DNA from: RGIG4608 sp045635885
Lineage (GTDB): Bacteria > Bacillota > Clostridia > Oscillospirales > CAG-272
Assembly (NCBI GenBank): GCA_045635885.1
Contig: JAZTWO010000051.1
Span: forward strand, 1 to 18,996
Reading direction: 5' to 3'
DNA length: 18,996 bases
Shown piece after piece: positions 1 through 7,221 of the stretch (within the stretch, counting starts at the first letter, position 1; every line of letters begins with the position of its first letter). The notes under the pieces are model-generated. The model was not told where the DNA came from. It saw only the letters and a program-made list of their open reading frames with translations, and made no database searches. A program made the position numbers and the translations under genes.

Positions 1-1
1 T

Positions 2-23
2 TGAGGTTTTACAACCTCATTTT
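2..23 (+). terminator. Possible terminator hairpin at window edge
   Basis: TGAGGTT (2-8) pairs perfectly with AACCTCA (13-19) over a four-base loop and is followed by a short run of four T. A second small hairpin, TTTTGC / GCAAAA with an AA loop (20-33), follows directly. This could end a gene lying to the left of the window, or be part of the left arm of the adjacent repeat. The T run is short and the upstream context is missing, so the call is weak. Confidence 0.3.
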
Positions 24-63
24 GCAAGCAAAAACGGTGGTTTGCTATAAAGTTTACCTAAAA

Positions 64-333
64 ATACATAACGATTTTCTCATACATTCGAAAATCTGTG
101 ATTTGCTACTAAAAGCGAAGCCATTTTGCTATCAAAAACTCCATGTGCAAAGGAGCAAGGCGCGGTTTTTGTTGCATCTATGCAATAAAAACGAGTGTGA
201 CGAGCGCGAAGAAGTGAGTCACGCGCATTGCGCAAAATTTGTTTACCCTAATACGATTAAAAGTTTTTTGCGAGCTTTTTTTCAAAAAAGCGAAAATTTT
301 TATCTTTGCAACTTCCCGATAAATCAAAATTTG
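64..333 (+). repeat. Structured intergenic repeat, copy 1 (core plus right arm)
   Basis: The sequence from about 64 matches the core and right arm of the copies at 2390-2807 (inverted) and 16775-17211 at roughly 90% by eye. The left arm seen in those copies is absent here or has been replaced by the unrelated sequence at 1-63. Visible stems are GATTTTC/GAAAATC in the core; GTTTTT-G-TTGCAT / ATGCAA-T-AAAAAC with a CT loop (165-192); GCGCA/TGCGC; and GCTTTTTT/AAAAAAGC with a TC loop (274-291). The right end is the terminal motif GATAAATCAAAATTTG (318-333), only 12 bases before the ygiQ ribosome binding site, so this copy probably forms the 5' leader of ygiQ. No function is known to me. Confidence 0.8.
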
Positions 334-357
334 AAAATCAAATTTAAGGAAAACAAA

Positions 358-2355
358 ATGAACAAACAAACAGAAAACACAGGATTTCTCCCGATAAACC
401 GAGCCGAAATGAACGAGCGCGGTTGGGACAGGCCCGACTTTGTCTACGTCACGGGTGACGCATACGTCGACCACCCCTCGTTTGGCGTATCAATAATATC
501 AAGAGTGCTTGAGGCGGAGGGCTTTAGAATTGCAATTCTCTCCCAGCCCGACTACAAATGTGCCGATCCATTCAAGGAATTCGGACGTCCTCGCCTTGGC
601 TTCCTTGTAACTGCGGGCAACATCGACTCAATGGTGGCACACTACTCGGTTGCCAAGCGAAGAAGAAATTATGACTACTACAGCGCAGGCGGAAAGATGG
701 GCAACCGTCCCGACCGTGCGACAATAGTTTACTGCAACAGAATTCGTGAAGCGTACGGTGATATTCCGATTATCATTGGCGGACTTGAAGCATCCTTGCG
801 TCGCTTCGCTCACTACGATTATTGGGACGACAAGGTGCGTCGCTCAATTCTTGTCGACTCTCGTGCAGACATTCTTACATACGGAATGGGTGAAAATATC
901 CTTCGCAGAATCGCATTTTTGCTTGACAAGGGTGTGCCTGTAAAGAAAATTCACGACGTGCGTGGCACTTGCTACCTTTCAAATCCCGACGAAACGGTGC
1001 ATTATCCCGTTGCGGCAGAATTTGATTACAACGAGCTTAAAACTGACAAGAAAAAATATGCCGACGCATTCGGCGTTCAATATAAAAATCAGGACAGCAT
1101 TAACGGAAAGGCGATTATTGAGCATTACGATAACAAAATGCTCGTTCAAAATCCGCCAATGCCTCCACTTGAAAGAGACGAGCTTGACAAAGTTTACTCC
1201 CTGCCCTATATGAGAACCTTCCACCCCTCTTACATTAAAGACGGCGGCGTTCCTGCCATTGAAGAGGTTCGTTTTTCCATCACCCACAACCGTGGATGCT
1301 TTGGAGCATGTAATTTCTGCGCTCTTGCGTTCCATCAGGGCAGAACTGTTCGTTCAAGAAGTGAGGAAAGTGTTCTTCGTGAGGCGAAAATCATCACCGA
1401 AATGCCCGATTTTAAGGGATACATTCACGACGTTGGCGGTCCGACTGCGAACTTCCGTTATCCTGCGTGCGACCACCAGCTCACGCACGGAGTTTGCTCA
1501 AACAAAAAGTGCTTAGCTCCCACCCCCTGCAAGAATTTGAAGGTCGACCACACCGAATATATGGAAATGCTTAAGAAAATTAAGCAGCTCCCAAGGGTTA
1601 AAAAGGTGTTTATACGTTCAGGTATTCGATTTGACTACCTTATGTATGACGATAACGACGCTTTCTTTAAAAAACTCGTTTCTGACCACGTTTCAGGTCA
1701 GCTTAAGGTTGCGCCCGAACACATTTCAGACAAAGTTCTTGATGCGATGGGTAAGCCCCACATCGACGTTTATAACGCATTTAAAAAGAAATATTTCGAG
1801 CTTTGCAAGGAGGTTGGTAAGGAGCAATATCTTGTTCCCTATCTTATGTCAAGCCACCCGGGTTCAACTGTGGATGATGCAATTGAGCTTGCCTGCTATT
1901 TGAAGGCGGAGCATTATGCTCCCGAGCAGGTGCAGGACTATTATCCCACCCCTGGTACCGCCTCAACGGTTATGTACTACACGGGAATTAACCCCTTAAA
2001 TGGCAAAAAAGTGTATGTTCCAACCAATTATGAGGACAAGAGCGAGCAACGTGCGCTCCTTCAATTCAACAAGCCCGATAACGCAAACAAGGTGCGCTCT
2101 GCCCTTATAAAAGCAGGTCGAGATGACCTTATCGGCTTTGGTGGAAACTGTCTTGTTAAGCCCGAAAGACCAGTTTATTTTGATAAGAAAAAGGATAATA
2201 AATCCGATAAAAAATCAGGTGGAAAGAACGATAAAAAGTTCGACAAAAATAATAAAAAAGGTGCAAAATCTCCCTCAAATAAGAGTAAAAATGCACCCAA
2301 GCAAAACCAAAAATTCGATAAACCGATAAACAAAAAATCGGGTAAAAAGAAATAA
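358..2355 (+). CDS. ygiQ: YgiQ family radical SAM protein
   Basis: Radical SAM enzyme of the YgiQ (UPF0313) family, whose reaction is not established. The protein is 665 residues. The 4Fe-4S cluster motif CxxxCxxC is C314, C318, C321 in the context RGCFGACNFC. Before it lies the family's conserved N-terminal half, with runs such as DRPDFVYVTGDAYVDHPSFG and GGLEASLRRFAHYDYWDD. After it come a radical SAM barrel (EHISDKVLDAMGKPH, SSHPGST) and a Cys-containing segment around CDHQLTHGVCSNKKC. The last ~58 residues are a Lys/Asn/Ser-rich, probably disordered tail, common in clostridial members. The ATG at 358 is chosen because AAGGA (346-350) lies seven bases upstream and homology starts there. 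The frame stays open to the window edge, but that part is repeat sequence. The gene is monocistronic, flanked by inverted repeat copies. Confidence 0.95.
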   Translation: MNKQTENTGFLPINRAEMNERGWDRPDFVYVTGDAYVDHPSFGVSIISRVLEAEGFRIAILSQPDYKCADPFKEFGRPRLGFLVTAGNIDSMVAHYSVAKRRRNYDYYSAGGKMGNRPDRATIVYCNRIREAYGDIPIIIGGLEASLRRFAHYDYWDDKVRRSILVDSRADILTYGMGENILRRIAFLLDKGVPVKKIHDVRGTCYLSNPDETVHYPVAAEFDYNELKTDKKKYADAFGVQYKNQDSINGKAIIEHYDNKMLVQNPPMPPLERDELDKVYSLPYMRTFHPSYIKDGGVPAIEEVRFSITHNRGCFGACNFCALAFHQGRTVRSRSEESVLREAKIITEMPDFKGYIHDVGGPTANFRYPACDHQLTHGVCSNKKCLAPTPCKNLKVDHTEYMEMLKKIKQLPRVKKVFIRSGIRFDYLMYDDNDAFFKKLVSDHVSGQLKVAPEHISDKVLDAMGKPHIDVYNAFKKKYFELCKEVGKEQYLVPYLMSSHPGSTVDDAIELACYLKAEHYAPEQVQDYYPTPGTASTVMYYTGINPLNGKKVYVPTNYEDKSEQRALLQFNKPDNANKVRSALIKAGRDDLIGFGGNCLVKPERPVYFDKKKDNKSDKKSGGKNDKKFDKNNKKGAKSPSNKSKNAPKQNQKFDKPINKKSGKKK

Positions 2356-2358
2356 CAA

Positions 2359-2385
2359 AATCCCTGCAAATGCAGGGATTTTTTG
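2359..2385 (+). terminator. Rho-independent terminator of ygiQ
   Basis: AATCCCTGCA (2359-2368) pairs with TGCAGGGATT (2371-2380), followed by a T-rich run (2379-2383). The stem begins three bases after the ygiQ stop codon, so this is a clear intrinsic terminator for the rightward transcript. Confidence 0.9.
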
Positions 2386-2389
2386 TATT

Positions 2390-2807
2390 CAAATTTTGAT
2401 TTGTAGGGATAGTTACAAAGATAAAAATTTTCGCTTTTTTTGAAAAAAAGCTCGCAAAAAACTTTTAATTGTGTTATGGTAAACAAATTTCGCGCAATGC
2501 GCGTGACTCACTTCTTCGCGCTCGTCACAAATGTTTCTTTGTTTTCAAGAAAACAAAGAAACTGCGCCTTGCTACTCTGCACATAGAGTTTTTGATAGCA
2601 AAATGGCTACGCTTTTAGTAGCAAATCACAGATTTTCGAATGCATGAGAAAATCGTTATGTATTGTTTGATTTCAATCAAACAATACGATTTGTGCGGAA
2701 TTTATTTACCCTAACACGATTAAAAGTTTTGGGGGTTATAGGGGGATTTTTCAAAATCCCCCTAAATCTTTTCTCAACTATCTTCTCCCCGCTAAATCCC
2801 AATTTTG
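2390..2807 (-). repeat. Structured intergenic repeat, copy 2 (full length, inverted)
   Basis: This is the most complete copy, 418 bp, lying in reverse orientation to copies 1 and 3. Both ends carry the terminal motif: CAAATTTTGATTTGT.GGGATAGTT at 2390 and its inverted, slightly changed version ending at 2807. Each arm has a hairpin, GCTTTTTTT/AAAAAAAGC (2433-2451) on one side and AGGGGGATTTT/AAAATCCCCCT with a two-base loop (2740-2763) on the other. Each then has the same junction, AAAACTTTTAATnGTGTTAnGGTAAA, in inverted orientation (about 2459-2490 and 2697-2730). The core holds GTTTCTTTGTTTTC/GAAAACAAAGAAAC (2533-2562), AGTAGCAA/TTGCTACT across 2569-2624, GATTTTC/GAAAATC (2631-2654), and a 13-bp perfect stem with a TC loop (2660-2687). 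It fills most of the 557-bp gap between ygiQ and the regulator. No credible gene lies inside. Confidence 0.85.
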
Positions 2808-2858
2808 CATTTTCGCAAAAATTGTACTGTGAAATTCTCAAATTCTCATTTTTTGTCG

Positions 2859-2887
2859 TGGATTTTTTCGACTTGTTGTGATAAAAT
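2859..2887 (+). promoter_or_regulatory. Possible promoter of the XRE regulator
   Basis: An extended -10 box, TG-a-TAAAAT (2879-2887), lies 17 bases after a poor -35 (TGGATT, 2859-2864). It would start transcription about 20 bases before the regulator's start codon. A tandem direct repeat of AAATTCTC (2832-2847) lies just upstream and could be an operator. Both calls rest only on spacing and motif likeness. Confidence 0.4.
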
Positions 2888-2912
2888 CAATCTTGAAAGG
2901 AGTTGAGTCGAA

Positions 2913-3446
2913 ATGAATCAACAGAAAATGGGTGAATTTTTAAAGAATCTTAGAAAAGAAAAAGGTTTGACACAGGAGGAACTCGCAGAAAAATTCTACA
3001 CCTCCTCACGCACAGTATCACGTTGGGAAACAGGTAAAACCATACCCGATTTGAATACGTTAATCGAACTGGCGGATTTTTATAACGTTGACATTCGTGA
3101 AATAATTGATGGAGAAAAAAAGAGCGAAAATATGGACAAAGAAACAAAAGAAACGTTGAAAAAAGTGGCGGAATATGCCGAAGAAGAAAACAAAAGATTA
3201 AACAAAAGATTGGGTGATATGCTTATTGCAAGCGGATTGCTCTTGACACTCTCTGCTCTGCTTTGTACAAGTGGAGTGCGTGAGGGTCTGCTTAGAGGCG
3301 TTCTTGACGAGAACATTTGTAACAACATAGTTGATTTTGCGCAAGGGTTTACCGTTGTGACAATATTCATCTACGTTATGCGTGGCAGGGGCTTTGCCAC
3401 AAAAATAAGACGATGGAAAAGAAGCTTGATTTATAAAAACAAATAA
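2913..3446 (+). CDS. XRE-type HTH regulator with two C-terminal membrane segments
   Basis: A 177-residue protein. Residues about 7-62 are a Cro/CI-type helix-turn-helix (LRKEKGLTQEELAEKF then SSRTVSRWETGKTIPDL), the hallmark of the XRE family. A charged, helical linker (about 66-100, rich in Lys and Glu, likely coiled coil) leads to two hydrophobic segments (about 103-120 and 138-156) and a basic tail. The predicted arrangement is a DNA-binding domain in the cytoplasm tethered to the membrane, consistent with sensing an envelope signal, but target genes and signal are unknown. AAAGGAG (2896-2902) lies 10 bases before the ATG. It stands alone between two different repeats; self-regulation is possible but not shown. 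Confidence 0.85.
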   Translation: MNQQKMGEFLKNLRKEKGLTQEELAEKFYTSSRTVSRWETGKTIPDLNTLIELADFYNVDIREIIDGEKKSENMDKETKETLKKVAEYAEEENKRLNKRLGDMLIASGLLLTLSALLCTSGVREGLLRGVLDENICNNIVDFAQGFTVVTIFIYVMRGRGFATKIRRWKRSLIYKNK

Positions 3447-3447
3447 A

Positions 3448-3680
3448 CAAATTGGGATTTATAGGGATATTGAGAAATAGCACAAACTCTCGGCTCCCTC
3501 TGACGAGGGAGCTGTCAACGAAGTTGACTGAGGGAGAGAAATTAATGAAAAGTTACTTTAAAATCAATCTCTCCCTCCGTCGCCTGAACTAACGAGCAAG
3601 CTCGTGAGTTCTGCGCCACCTCCCTCGTCAGAGGGAGGCAAGAGTTTGCGTATTCAAACTGCTCGATAAATCAAAATTTG
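3448..3680. repeat. CTCCCTC palindromic intergenic element
   Basis: A 233-bp element filling most of the 316-bp gap between the regulator and the lipoprotein. The segments 3484-3512 and 3619-3647 are imperfect inverted repeats. Stems seen are GCTCCCTC/GAGGGAGC with a TGAC loop (3493-3512), GTCAAC/GTTGAC (3514-3528), GAGGGAGAGA/TCTCTCCCTC (3530-3577), ACGAGC/GCTCGT with an AA loop extended by GAACT/AGTTC (3586-3611), and CCTCCCTC/GAGGGAGG (3619-3638). The fold is cloverleaf-like. From memory, similar CTCCCTC palindromes occur between genes in many gut Clostridia, but I cannot verify that here. The outer ends (CAAATTGGGATTTAT at 3448, GATAAATCAAAATTTG ending 3680) are the same type as those of the larger repeat family in this window. 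No gene is supported inside. Confidence 0.8.
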
Positions 3681-3701
3681 AACTCAAAAACACAAATATA
3701 C

Positions 3702-3730
3702 TTGACATCCTTTGGGTTGTGTGATATACT
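3702..3730 (+). promoter_or_regulatory. Strong sigma-A promoter of the small lipoprotein gene
   Basis: A perfect -35 box, TTGACA (3702-3707), is followed after exactly 17 bases by TATACT (3725-3730) with the extended TG at 3722-3723. Transcription should start near 3737, giving a leader of about 26 bases with GGAGG at 3751-3755. Confidence 0.85.
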
Positions 3731-3762
3731 TGCATTAGAAAAACACAAACGGAGGATAATTT

Positions 3763-3978
3763 ATGAAACAAAAACGCATAATAAAGCTTATTGCTTTGCT
3801 CATTTCGGTGCTTATCGTACTTTTTAGTTTATCTGCTTGTTCCTTTTTTGAGGAATATAATATTAACTCTGTTGGAGATTTCTTTGAGTTCGTTGGCTTT
3901 ATTCTCGGTAGCTTGTTAGTTAAGATTTTCGTAGTACCGATTATGAAATTGGTTGAGTTTATAGGTTCAATTTTTTAA
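3763..3978 (+). CDS. Small putative lipoprotein of unknown function
   Basis: A 71-residue protein that I do not recognise. It has a basic start (MKQKR), a hydrophobic stretch (about 6-22) and a lipobox L-S-A-C with the acceptor cysteine at residue 26, so it is expected to be a lipoprotein anchored on the outer face of the membrane. The mature part is only about 46 residues and contains a further long hydrophobic region (about 43-71, VGFILGSLLVKIFVVPIM), so it may be partly embedded in the membrane. The gene has a near-consensus promoter, GGAGG seven bases before the ATG, and a strong terminator, which argues that it is real and well expressed. It is convergent with infB and has no operon partner. 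Confidence 0.75.
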   Translation: MKQKRIIKLIALLISVLIVLFSLSACSFFEEYNINSVGDFFEFVGFILGSLLVKIFVVPIMKLVEFIGSIF

Positions 3979-3993
3979 TTTTTTTTACACAAA

Positions 3994-4027
3994 AACGGCA
4001 GGTCATATCGACCTGCCGTTAATTTTT
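3994..4027. terminator. Bidirectional terminator between the lipoprotein gene and infB
   Basis: AACGGCAGGTC (3994-4004) pairs perfectly with GACCTGCCGTT (4010-4020) over a five-base loop. On the plus strand it is followed by TTTTTTT (4023-4029). On the minus strand it is followed by TTTTT (3991-3995, partly within the stem). It can therefore end both the lipoprotein transcript and the rimP-infB operon, whose last stop codon is seven bases away. Confidence 0.9.
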
Positions 4028-6850
4028 TTACTGTTTAATTTCTTCCATGATGAATGCTTCAAGAACGTCACCGAGCTTAATGTCATTGAACTTTTCAAGT
4101 CCGATACCACATTCATAGCCGGATGCAACTTCTTTTGCGTCATCCTTAAATCTCTTAAGTGAGCTAATCTTATCTTCGAAGATAACGATACCGTCACGAA
4201 CAACACGAATGTCGCTCTGTCTTGTAACCTTACCGTCTGTAATATAAGAACCTGCGATTGTACCAACGTTAGGTACACGAATTGTTTGTCGTACCTCTGC
4301 GTGACCGAGTACAACTTCCTTAAACTTGGGAGCAAGCATACCCTTCATAGCCGCAGTAATTTCTTCAATACATTCGTAAATTACTCGATAAGTTCTTATT
4401 TCAACGTTCTGTCTATCAGCAGAATCCATAGCACCCTTATCAGGACGAACGTTAAAGCCAACGATGATAGCATTTGAAGCCGCCGCAAGCATTACGTCGC
4501 CCTCTGTAATACCACCAACTGCAGAGTGGATAACTCTAACCTTAACTTCTTCATTTGTAAGCTTCTGAAGTGAAGCACGAACCGCTTCTGCAGAACCGTC
4601 TACGTCCGCCTTGACGATAACGTTAAGATCCTTAATACCTTCGGAAATCTGATTGAACAAGTCATTAAGATTTGCTCTTGCATTTGCCTTGAAGATTTCT
4701 TCCTTTGCCTGAGCTTTTCTCTGCTCTGCAAGTTCACGAGCCATTTTTTCGTCCGCAACTGCGTTAAATTCATCGCCTGCAACGGGAACGTCTGCAAGAC
4801 CGATGATTTCAACAGGAACTGAAGGTCCTGCTTCCTTAAGGGGCTTTCTATTGTGGTCAGTCATTGCACGAACACGTCCAACTGCCGTTCCTGCGATAAC
4901 AATATCGCCTGCGTGGAGTGTACCGTTTTGTACAAGAACTGTTGCAACAGGTCCACGTCCCTTATCAAGCTTAGCTTCGATTACGATACCCTTTGCGTGA
5001 CGGTTGGGATTTGCCTTAAGCTCCTTAACTTCTGCAACCAAAAGCACGGATTCAAGAAGATCTTCAATACCCTTATGTGTCTTTGCAGATACGGGAACGC
5101 AGATAACGTCGCCGCCCCATTCTTCAGGAACGAGGTCATAACGTGTAAGCTCCTGCTTAACTGTGTCGGGGTCTGCTGTGGGTTTATCCATTTTATTAAT
5201 AGCAACAACAATGTCAATTCCAGCCGCTTTTGCGTGGTTAATTGCTTCGATTGTCTGAGGCATGATACCGTCATCCGCCGCAACAACAAGGATTGCAATA
5301 TCAGTTGCCTGCGCACCACGGGCACGCATCGCTGTGAACGCCTCGTGACCGGGTGTGTCAAGGAATGTCATATCCTTGCCATTGATGCTTACTCTATAAG
5401 CACCGATATGCTGAGTGATACCACCTGCTTCGCCTGTGGTTACACTTGTATTTCTAATTGCGTCAAGAAGTGATGTTTTGCCGTGGTCAACGTGACCCAT
5501 TACGCAAATAACGGGAGCACGTTCTTGAAGCTTTTCTTCAGTATCAACTGTATCATCAAAGAGTTTTTCTTCGATTGTAACAACAACTTCTTTAGTTACG
5601 ATTGCACCAAGCTCATCTGCAATAAGATATGCAGTGTCAAAGTCAATAACCTGGTTTACAGTTACCATCATTCCCATCATCATAAGGCGCTTAACTACTT
5701 CACCTGCAGTTACCTTCAAGCGAGAAGCAAGCTCGCCAACGGAAATTTCGTCGGGAACGGTGATGCTGACGGGCTGCTTTTTAACAACCTGCTGCTGTTT
5801 CTTTTGAGCATTCTTATCAAACTTATTGCTCTGCTGTTGACCCTTCTTATTGAACTTCTGGTTTCCACCACGAATATCCTTTACAGAATCGGGTACGTAG
5901 TTATCAAGCTTTTCGTCATACTTTGATGCATCGTAGCTTGAACCTCTCATATCAACTACACGAGTGGTTGTGCTTCTAACACCCTTTTCACCCTTTGCAG
6001 TCTGCTCACGAACGATAGCGGTGGGCTTGAAATGTTCCTTTGGAGCATTTTGGTTGCCCTCGTCCTTATCTCTGCCAAAGCCGCCGCCCATATTGTTTTG
6101 GGGCTTTTTGTTCTGCTGATTAAAGGGCTTTTGCTGACCACCAAAGCCGCCTCTGTTATCGTTTCTATTATCTCTGTTATCATTGCCCTTATTGAAATCT
6201 CTTTGGGGCTTTTGACCTTGAGCGTTCTTATCAAACGCGGGCTTTTGACTTTGAGGTCTATCGCCCTGGGGCTTTTGCTGATTATTCTTTTCAAAATTGG
6301 GCTTTTGTCCCTGTGATCTATCACCCTGGGGTTTTTGCTGATTTTGAGGTCTTTCTTGTGATTTTGCAGAGTTAGTCTGTGAACGGTTGTCAGACTTCTG
6401 CTGCTGATTTGTCTTGTTTTCGGTTTTTGGTTGGCTTTTGGGCTTTTCTGCCTTTTCTGCTTCGGCTTTCTTCTTCGCCTCTGCTTCTGTTTTTGCCTTG
6501 GCTTCTGCTTCCGCCTTTGCTTTAGCTTCTGCTTTGGCTTTTGCCTCTGCTTCCGCTTTGGCTTCTGCCTCTGCCTTTGCCTTTTCAGCAGCTGCTGCAG
6601 CCATTTTTGCTTCTTTTGCCGCCTGAAGCTTTGAAGGAATATAGGTATCCCCAAAGATATATGAATCAATATCCTTTATCTGATTCTGTTTTGTGAGAGT
6701 TTCAAGAAGAATATCAAAATCTCTGCCCTCAAGAGCCGCCTGTGTTTTTACTGCCACTCCCTTTTCTGCAAAGATATCAACAATATCCTTACTCTTTATT
6801 CCCAAATCCTTTGCTAACTGATTTACCTTAAATTGTGGATTTGCTGCCAT
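4028..6850 (-). CDS. infB: Translation initiation factor IF-2
   Basis: GTPase that places fMet-tRNA on the 30S subunit and promotes subunit joining. It is 940 residues from the ATG at 6850, chosen because GGAGG lies five bases upstream; the TTG further out is part of that site. An IF2_N domain (about 1-60) is followed by an Ala/Glu/Lys-rich segment (about 77-145) and a Gln/Asn/Gly-rich segment to about 330. A second IF2_N domain (about 360-430) precedes the G domain, with G1 GHVDHGKT (452-459), G3 DTPGHE (from 498) and G4 NKMD (552-555). Domains II-IV follow. The low-complexity linker makes it long for the family in Bacillota. It is the last gene of the rimP-nusA-ylxR-ylxQ-infB operon. All catalytic motifs are intact. 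Confidence 0.98.
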   Translation of the reverse strand: MAANPQFKVNQLAKDLGIKSKDIVDIFAEKGVAVKTQAALEGRDFDILLETLTKQNQIKDIDSYIFGDTYIPSKLQAAKEAKMAAAAAEKAKAEAEAKAEAEAKAKAEAKAKAEAEAKAKTEAEAKKKAEAEKAEKPKSQPKTENKTNQQQKSDNRSQTNSAKSQERPQNQQKPQGDRSQGQKPNFEKNNQQKPQGDRPQSQKPAFDKNAQGQKPQRDFNKGNDNRDNRNDNRGGFGGQQKPFNQQNKKPQNNMGGGFGRDKDEGNQNAPKEHFKPTAIVREQTAKGEKGVRSTTTRVVDMRGSSYDASKYDEKLDNYVPDSVKDIRGGNQKFNKKGQQQSNKFDKNAQKKQQQVVKKQPVSITVPDEISVGELASRLKVTAGEVVKRLMMMGMMVTVNQVIDFDTAYLIADELGAIVTKEVVVTIEEKLFDDTVDTEEKLQERAPVICVMGHVDHGKTSLLDAIRNTSVTTGEAGGITQHIGAYRVSINGKDMTFLDTPGHEAFTAMRARGAQATDIAILVVAADDGIMPQTIEAINHAKAAGIDIVVAINKMDKPTADPDTVKQELTRYDLVPEEWGGDVICVPVSAKTHKGIEDLLESVLLVAEVKELKANPNRHAKGIVIEAKLDKGRGPVATVLVQNGTLHAGDIVIAGTAVGRVRAMTDHNRKPLKEAGPSVPVEIIGLADVPVAGDEFNAVADEKMARELAEQRKAQAKEEIFKANARANLNDLFNQISEGIKDLNVIVKADVDGSAEAVRASLQKLTNEEVKVRVIHSAVGGITEGDVMLAAASNAIIVGFNVRPDKGAMDSADRQNVEIRTYRVIYECIEEITAAMKGMLAPKFKEVVLGHAEVRQTIRVPNVGTIAGSYITDGKVTRQSDIRVVRDGIVIFEDKISSLKRFKDDAKEVASGYECGIGLEKFNDIKLGDVLEAFIMEEIKQ

Positions 6851-6909
6851 TAGTACCTCCAAAAATTCCGTTTTTTGAAATAAAACCGTTCAATAAAAAT
6901 CAAATTTAA

Positions 6910-7221
6910 TTAATTAAAATATTTTCCGACCATTTTATAAAATCCCTCGTCGGTGATGGCAATTGCCGCCAATGACGAGCTTTTTCCAACCGCCGAGGCA
7001 AGATCGCCGCCGCTTATATCAAGTCGGATTTTTTCAACACCGTAAAAGGAGCATTTATCACTTATCCTTTTATGCGTGTTATCTGAAGTATCCCCTGCCT
7101 CGATAACAAGGAACACCTTTTTGCCTTTTTGCATCGCTTCGATTATCATTGGCACGCCAAATATAAGCTTGCCTGCCTTGGAACAAAGACCGAGCGAGCC
7201 CAAAATCCTTGTATCCATCAT
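6910..7221 (-). CDS. ylxQ: L7Ae/L30e-family RNA-binding protein (YlxQ)
   Basis: A 103-residue protein of the L7Ae/L30e/Gadd45 fold, whose members bind kink-turn RNA. It shows the expected pattern: an N-terminal helix with GSLGLCSKAGKLIFG, a VFLVIEAGDTSDNT strand-loop, and a C-terminal AAIAITDEGF. Position between ylxR and infB matches the ylxQ slot of Bacillus and its relatives. The start codon overlaps the ylxR stop in an ATGA arrangement (7218-7221), pointing to translational coupling. The second codon is also ATG, so the true start may be three bases later. Exact cellular role is not established from the sequence. Confidence 0.9.
   Translation of the reverse strand: MMDTRILGSLGLCSKAGKLIFGVPMIIEAMQKGKKVFLVIEAGDTSDNTHKRISDKCSFYGVEKIRLDISGGDLASAVGKSSSLAAIAITDEGFYKMVGKYFN

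Noticed and set aside
2390..2807. CRISPR array or integron attC array as an explanation of the repeats
   Set aside because: The copies are hundreds of bases long, in both orientations, separated by kilobases, and no cas genes or integrase are present.
2663..2881. 72-residue open frame starting in repeat copy 2
   Set aside because: It begins inside the repeat without a ribosome binding site, and its start lies in a hairpin. Nothing resembles a known domain.
4853..5473. 206-residue open frame on the plus strand, opposite infB
   Set aside because: It is a shadow of the conserved GTPase region of IF-2, with no start signals and cysteine-rich sequence typical of an antisense reading.
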